DNA of 64,000 bases from Flavobacterium foetidum. Lineage in GTDB: Bacteria > Bacteroidota > Bacteroidia > Flavobacteriales > Flavobacteriaceae. Position numbers and translations under genes: made by a program. Under the pieces are notes generated by a model. That model did not search any database, was not told the origin of the DNA, and saw only the letters and a list, made by a program, of their open reading frames with translations. Numbering within the stretch: position 1 is the stretch's first letter; each line of letters begins with the position of its first letter. Where the stretch lies: positions 124,001-188,000 of the forward strand of contig NZ_SJTF01000005.1 of assembly GCF_004634245.1 (NCBI RefSeq). The letters run 5' to 3'. Shown here one piece after another: positions 59,955 to 64,000 of this stretch.

Positions 59955-60871
59955 AAATAAGACATCTTTCCTTGGTACTTGCAATGATGGTTTTAATTTT
60001 GGGCTGCTCTTCAAAAGAAAAGGCTGAAAAACCAAAAATTGCAGTTGTGGTTTCGACATTAAACAATCCATGGTTCGTAATGCTGGCGGAATCAGCAGCC
60101 GAGAATTCCCGAAAATTAGGATACGAAGCCAAAATATTTGATTCACAGAATAATCCGGCCATTGAATCGGATAACTTTGAGAATCTTATTTCTTCGGGTT
60201 ACGACGCTATCCTTTTGAACCCAACCGATTCTGACGGTTCTATTTCGAGCATATTGAAAGCAAAAACTGCCGGAATTCCTGTGTTTTGTATGGACAGGGA
60301 AGTCAATACTGATGATGCGGCTACAAGCCAGATCCTATCAGACAACTATTCTGGCTGTGTTTCTATCGGAATTGAATTTGTAAAGGAACTAAAAGAAAAA
60401 GGAAAGTATGTCGAAATTTTAGGACTTGTCGGCGACAATAATACGTGGGCACGATCAAAGGGATTCCATTCTGTTGTAGATCATTTTCCTAATCTGAAAA
60501 TGGTGGCACAGCAAAGCGGTAATTTCGACCGTACCAAAGCTATGGAAGTTTTAGAAACCATTATGCAGGCAAATCCGGATATTGACGCTGTTTTTTGCGG
60601 TAACGATGCCATGGCGATGGGCGCTTTTCAGGCCTTACAAGCAGCAGGAAAAGAATACAATGTCAAGATTTTTGGATTTGACGGAGCCTCAGATGTAATC
60701 GAAAAAATCAGAGAAAAAAAAATTGTGGCTACAGGCATGCAGTTTCCGAAAGTAATGGCCCAGACCGCAGCGCAGTTTGCTGACGAATATTTCAAGGGAA
60801 GAAAAACATTTCCTCAAAGAGTTCCCGTAGAAGTTGAACTGATCAATGCATCGAACATAAAAGACTATTAA
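59951..60871 (+). CDS. Ribose-type sugar ABC importer, substrate-binding lipoprotein
   Basis: A 306-residue lipoprotein (MKIRHLSLVLAMMVLILGC, then SSKEKAEK) with a Peripla_BP_4 fold. It shows KIAVVVSTLNNPWFVMLAES, VFCMDREVNTDDAATSQILS, CGNDAMAMGAFQALQAAGK and KIFGFDGASDVIEKIREKKI, all typical of RbsB-like pentose-binding proteins. It would capture a free sugar in the periplasm and hand it to the permease at the right end of the window. Aromatic residues suited to sugar stacking are in NNPWFVM. Confidence 0.9.
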   Translation: MKIRHLSLVLAMMVLILGCSSKEKAEKPKIAVVVSTLNNPWFVMLAESAAENSRKLGYEAKIFDSQNNPAIESDNFENLISSGYDAILLNPTDSDGSISSILKAKTAGIPVFCMDREVNTDDAATSQILSDNYSGCVSIGIEFVKELKEKGKYVEILGLVGDNNTWARSKGFHSVVDHFPNLKMVAQQSGNFDRTKAMEVLETIMQANPDIDAVFCGNDAMAMGAFQALQAAGKEYNVKIFGFDGASDVIEKIREKKIVATGMQFPKVMAQTAAQFADEYFKGRKTFPQRVPVEVELINASNIKDY

Positions 60872-60872
60872 G

Positions 60873-61487
60873 ATGAAAAGAAAGTATTTGTATATTTTAG
60901 CCCTTCTCGCAATAGCTCTTTTAGGATATAACTCGGTTTATTTCAAAAAGCTGAGCGATGTCAAAAAAGCACAAAAGGAATCTTTTGACTTTAAAGCCTA
61001 TGCCGATTCTCTTTATTATAAAGGTATTTTAAAAAGCAAAAAGACTGTTGATCTTACCAACTTGATTTCTTCCCTGAAATCCGACCCAAGTGCGGCTTTT
61101 GAAAAATTCGGAAACAGGTTAGGCATCGGAAATTCGGCCTATTTTATGATTAAAAGCACGGGAAAAATCATTGATATAAAAGATGGCATCTATACCGTTG
61201 CAGACGAACATAATGGTGTTGTATTTATTGATACAAAATACATTTTCGGAAATGATTTAAGAGATGCTTCGGGACTGGTAAAACTAACCGATTTTAAGAC
61301 CAACGCACAATTCAACAAAGTATCTGAAAGCTTAAATGATATTGTTCGAAATGAAGTGATTCCGAAAGAAATCAAAACTGTAAAATTAGGGGACAGCATT
61401 TCATTTTCGGGAGCTGTCAAATTAAGCAAAAAACAGACCTTGTTTACGGACCTTTTAATTATTCCTTCACAAATTAAACTTCAGTAA
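60873..61487 (+). CDS. DUF2291-family membrane-anchored periplasmic protein
   Basis: A 204-residue protein with an N-terminal membrane anchor (about residues 4-20) and a beta-rich domain containing KSTGKIIDIKDGIYTVADEH and VKLGDSISFSGAVKLSKKQ. DUF2291 proteins are found almost only in ribose-type ABC operons, where their job is not known. It lies between the binding-protein and ATPase genes with gaps of only one nucleotide. A role as accessory to the importer is inferred from context. Confidence 0.75.
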   Translation: MKRKYLYILALLAIALLGYNSVYFKKLSDVKKAQKESFDFKAYADSLYYKGILKSKKTVDLTNLISSLKSDPSAAFEKFGNRLGIGNSAYFMIKSTGKIIDIKDGIYTVADEHNGVVFIDTKYIFGNDLRDASGLVKLTDFKTNAQFNKVSESLNDIVRNEVIPKEIKTVKLGDSISFSGAVKLSKKQTLFTDLLIIPSQIKLQ

Positions 61488-61488
61488 A

Positions 61489-62979
61489 TTGTTACAGGCA
61501 ATAAACATATCGAAAGAATTTCCAGGGGTAAAAGCACTCAATCAGGTTAATTTCACATTTTATCCTGGAAGAGTCAATGCCATACTCGGAGAAAATGGCG
61601 CAGGAAAATCTACGTTATTAAAAATTTTGACGGGCGTTTACACTGAATATGATGGCGAAATTAAACTAAACGGGGAAACTGTCTCGTTTTCGAATATAAA
61701 AGAAGCCCAGAATGCAGGCATCGCCATTATTCATCAGGAATTAAATTTGATTCCGGAACTCAGCGTAACCCAAAATTTATTTTTAGGACGAGAAATTTTA
61801 ACGCCGCTTGGAATTTTAGATGCCACAAAAATGGAAATAGAAGCCAAACGCATTTTTGAAAAAATCCAATTAAACGTTTCTCCAAAAACGTTGGTACAGC
61901 AGCTAAAAGTAGGAGAACAGCAATTAGTTGAAATTGCAAAAGCACTTCTCTGCAATGCCAATGTCATTTTAATGGACGAACCGACCTCTGCCTTAAGCGA
62001 CAAGGAAATAGACAATCTTCATCGTATAATTTTTGAATTAAAAAAAGAAGGAAAAACGATTGTCTACATTTCGCACAAAATGGATGAATTGTTTAAAATC
62101 GCCGAAAATTATACTGTTTTAAGAGACGGAAACAGCATCGATGAGGGAGAAATGAAGGATACGACCGAAAACGATTTGATTCGAAAAATGGTTGGACGTG
62201 ATGTTCTTATTGACAAAAAATGCACTCAGAGCCAATTTGAAAATACCATTTTAAAAGTAGGAAACCTGAACTTAATTCATCCAAATGATAAAAAAAGAAA
62301 GCTTCTTCATGATATTTCTTTTGAACTGAAAAAAGGAGAAATTTTGGGGATATTCGGTCTGATGGGTGCCGGAAGGACTGAACTTTTGGAAACCTTGTTT
62401 GGCATGCATCCCGCAAACAGCACCTATAGCTTAGAAATCAATCAAAAAAATGTTCTTCACAAAAAACCAAAAGAAGCCATTGAAAATGGATTAGCATTTG
62501 TAACCGAAGACCGTAAAACAGAAGGACTCGTTTTAGGAATGGACATTTCGTCTAATATCAGTTTAACAAACTTACCTGTCTCTGGTTTTTTAGAACCCTC
62601 AAAAGAAAAAAACGCTTCCAAAAACTATATTGAAAAGTTACGCATCAAAACCCCGTCAGAAATGCAATTGTGCCAAAATCTAAGCGGCGGCAATCAACAA
62701 AAAGTAGTTCTGGCAAAATGGCTCGCGACCAATCCTCAGATTTTAATGATGGATGAGCCAACACGTGGAATTGATATTAACGCCAAAAGCGAAATTTACA
62801 ACCTAATAAAAGAACTTGCTGCTGACCACATGAGTATTTTATTAGTTTCGTCTGAAATTCCCGAAATACTTGCTCTTTCGGATAGGATTTTGGTAATGGC
62901 GGAAGGAAAAATAAAAGCTTGCTATTTAGCAGCCGAAGCTAATGAAGATAAACTATTGAAATCGGCTTTACCAGACTAA
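61489..62979 (+). CDS. Sugar ABC importer ATPase, RbsA type (two ABC domains)
   Basis: A 496-residue fused ATPase. The first domain has Walker A GENGAGKS, an RbsA-like signature region VGEQQLVEIAKALL and Walker B VILMDEPTSALS. The second has a degenerate Walker A, GLMGAGRTE, with the signature LSGGNQQKVVLAKWLA and MMDEPTRGID. A weakened site in the second half is normal for RbsA-type proteins. The start is TTG at 61489, one base after the DUF2291 stop. Confidence 0.92.
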   Translation: MLQAINISKEFPGVKALNQVNFTFYPGRVNAILGENGAGKSTLLKILTGVYTEYDGEIKLNGETVSFSNIKEAQNAGIAIIHQELNLIPELSVTQNLFLGREILTPLGILDATKMEIEAKRIFEKIQLNVSPKTLVQQLKVGEQQLVEIAKALLCNANVILMDEPTSALSDKEIDNLHRIIFELKKEGKTIVYISHKMDELFKIAENYTVLRDGNSIDEGEMKDTTENDLIRKMVGRDVLIDKKCTQSQFENTILKVGNLNLIHPNDKKRKLLHDISFELKKGEILGIFGLMGAGRTELLETLFGMHPANSTYSLEINQKNVLHKKPKEAIENGLAFVTEDRKTEGLVLGMDISSNISLTNLPVSGFLEPSKEKNASKNYIEKLRIKTPSEMQLCQNLSGGNQQKVVLAKWLATNPQILMMDEPTRGIDINAKSEIYNLIKELAADHMSILLVSSEIPEILALSDRILVMAEGKIKACYLAAEANEDKLLKSALPD

Positions 62980-62993
62980 CACTTACTACTACT

Positions 62994-63965
62994 ATGACTA
63001 TCTCCTTAAACCACCCACTTATCAAAAAATCGCAGTCGTTGATTGCACTCTTTCTCTTGTGTCTGCTTTTCAGCCTATTATCGGACAAATTCATGACCAG
63101 CGCCAATCTTTGGAATGTATTAAGGCAAATATCTGTAAATGTATGTATTTCTGTCGGAATGACTTTAGTAGTCTTGATGGCAGGAATTGATCTTTCCGTA
63201 GGTTCTGTACTAGGTTTTACCGCAGCAGTTTGTGCAGGTTTATTGAAAAACGGACTCGCCTTTGAGTCTCTGGATTTATTTGTCGGCTTTTCCGTTTTAG
63301 GAGCCATTTTGGTTTCCATTCTTATTGGTTTGGCCTTGGGGCTTTTCAACGGCTGGGTGATCACCAAATTCTCCATTCCGCCCTTTGTAGCCACGCTTGC
63401 CATGCTCACCATTGCGCGAGGATTGACCATGCTTTACACAGAAGGTATTCCTATTTCTAATTTAGGTGCCGAATTTGAATTCATAGGTTCTGGTTGGATT
63501 TTAGGGATTCCCGCTCCTGTGTGGATTTCTATACTTATGGTGCTGATTGTGCTCTTTTTAACCAAAAAAACAACTTTTGGAAGATATATTTATGCCATTG
63601 GCGGTAATGAGCGAGCTGCATTTTTATCCGGAATCAACATCAATAAAATAAAATTGGCAGTTTACGGAATCGCCGGAATGATGGCCGCTGTTGGTGGTGT
63701 TCTGGTAACTTCGAGGCTCAACTCAGCGCAGCCAAATGCCGGTATAAGTTACGAACTGGATTCAATTGCAGCCGTAGTTATTGGCGGAACATCTCTTTCT
63801 GGCGGTATTGGTACGGTGGCAGGTACAGTAATCGGTGCCGTAATTATCGGAGTTTTAAACAACGGTTTGGTTTTACTGGATGTTTCTCCTTTTTGGCAAC
63901 AGGTCGTAAAAGGCTTCGTAATTCTACTAGCGGTTATCATTGATAAAATGAATCAGAAAAAATAA
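62994..63965 (+). CDS. Sugar ABC importer permease, RbsC type
   Basis: A 323-residue permease with eight to ten membrane spans. It contains VLMAGIDLSVGSVLGFTAAV near TM2-3, GLFNGWVITKFSIPPFVATL, and the coupling region YAIGGNERAAFLSGININKI with SYELDSIAAVVIGGTSLSGG, all characteristic of RbsC. It would form the channel with the two-domain ATPase. It ends 35 nt before the edge and the operon may continue; a sugar kinase is expected but not seen. Confidence 0.92.
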   Translation: MTISLNHPLIKKSQSLIALFLLCLLFSLLSDKFMTSANLWNVLRQISVNVCISVGMTLVVLMAGIDLSVGSVLGFTAAVCAGLLKNGLAFESLDLFVGFSVLGAILVSILIGLALGLFNGWVITKFSIPPFVATLAMLTIARGLTMLYTEGIPISNLGAEFEFIGSGWILGIPAPVWISILMVLIVLFLTKKTTFGRYIYAIGGNERAAFLSGININKIKLAVYGIAGMMAAVGGVLVTSRLNSAQPNAGISYELDSIAAVVIGGTSLSGGIGTVAGTVIGAVIIGVLNNGLVLLDVSPFWQQVVKGFVILLAVIIDKMNQKK

Positions 63966-64000
63966 CCTATCAGACCACTCCTCTCTTAAACAACTGACCA

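Noticed and set aside
54011..63965. Genomic island integrated at tRNA-Tyr
   Set aside because: No integrase, no direct repeat of the tRNA end at the far side, and composition like the rest of the window; the remnant at 55672 is not a copy of the tRNA-Tyr end.

Overview
The window reads as chromosome of a Flavobacterium-like member of the Bacteroidota. The signs are low GC, a SusC/SusD pair with surface-lipoprotein glycosidases, promoters of the Bacteroidota form TTG-N17-23-TAnnTTTG, almost no Shine-Dalgarno sequences, families largely confined to this phylum (DUF6377, DUF5004, DUF4961, DUF6526), and intergenic regions full of long palindromic repeats. I see no rRNA, CRISPR array, prophage or complete insertion sequence. 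The only tRNA found is tRNA-Tyr.

Layout, left to right. 1-2.35 kb: a cut gene, a frameshifted lipoprotein, a secreted cupin and a small toxin-antitoxin pair. 2.4-9.6 kb: a TetR-controlled tripartite RND efflux system (TetR, adaptor, pump, a 37-residue membrane peptide, outer-membrane channel) with a five-copy operator array. 9.7-14 kb: small stand-alone genes (lipoprotein, Crp-like regulator, GNAT, DoxX-like, VOC, membrane protein) separated by repeats. 14.2-17.5 kb: an overlapping GH130 phosphorylase and GT4 glycosyltransferase. 17.8-24.8 kb: an MlaE-MlaF-MlaD lipid transporter followed by an AsmA-like protein, an iron-permease-family protein and an FAD oxidoreductase. 25-30 kb: AraC regulator, DNA glycosylase, membrane proteins, an outer-membrane protein and a structured repeat. 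30.2-42.1 kb: a polysaccharide utilisation locus on the minus strand (DUF5004, DUF4961, SusC, SusD, GH71/99-like, GH97) facing a TPR/DUF6377 regulator. 42.4-46.4 kb: sterol-desaturase-like protein, glutamate dehydrogenase with an unusual leader region, and a DMT transporter. 46.6-53.4 kb: MoxR-type ATPase and VWA protein, YchJ, several small proteins, a DnaJ-KTSC protein and a DUF4369-thioredoxin gene interrupted by an in-frame TGA. 54-64 kb: tRNA-Tyr, an MFS transporter, then a sugar operon (DeoR, isomerase, split transketolase, ribose-type ABC importer with DUF2291) that runs to the right edge.

Functionally the window is dominated by carbohydrate acquisition and envelope transport. The PUL probably binds and trims an alpha-linked glycan at the cell surface. 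The right-hand operon probably imports a free sugar, isomerises it to a ketose and splits it by transketolase; D-apiose is the best guess, but the expected kinase is not in the window. The most unusual signals are non-coding: a Cys/Met-rich leader peptide with terminator and possible antiterminator before glutamate dehydrogenase, the TetR operator array, a MITE-like repeat pair, several families of long palindromes, and a 23-bp perfect inverted repeat that contains the start codon of the VWA gene. All calls were made by reading the sequence; no database search was possible.
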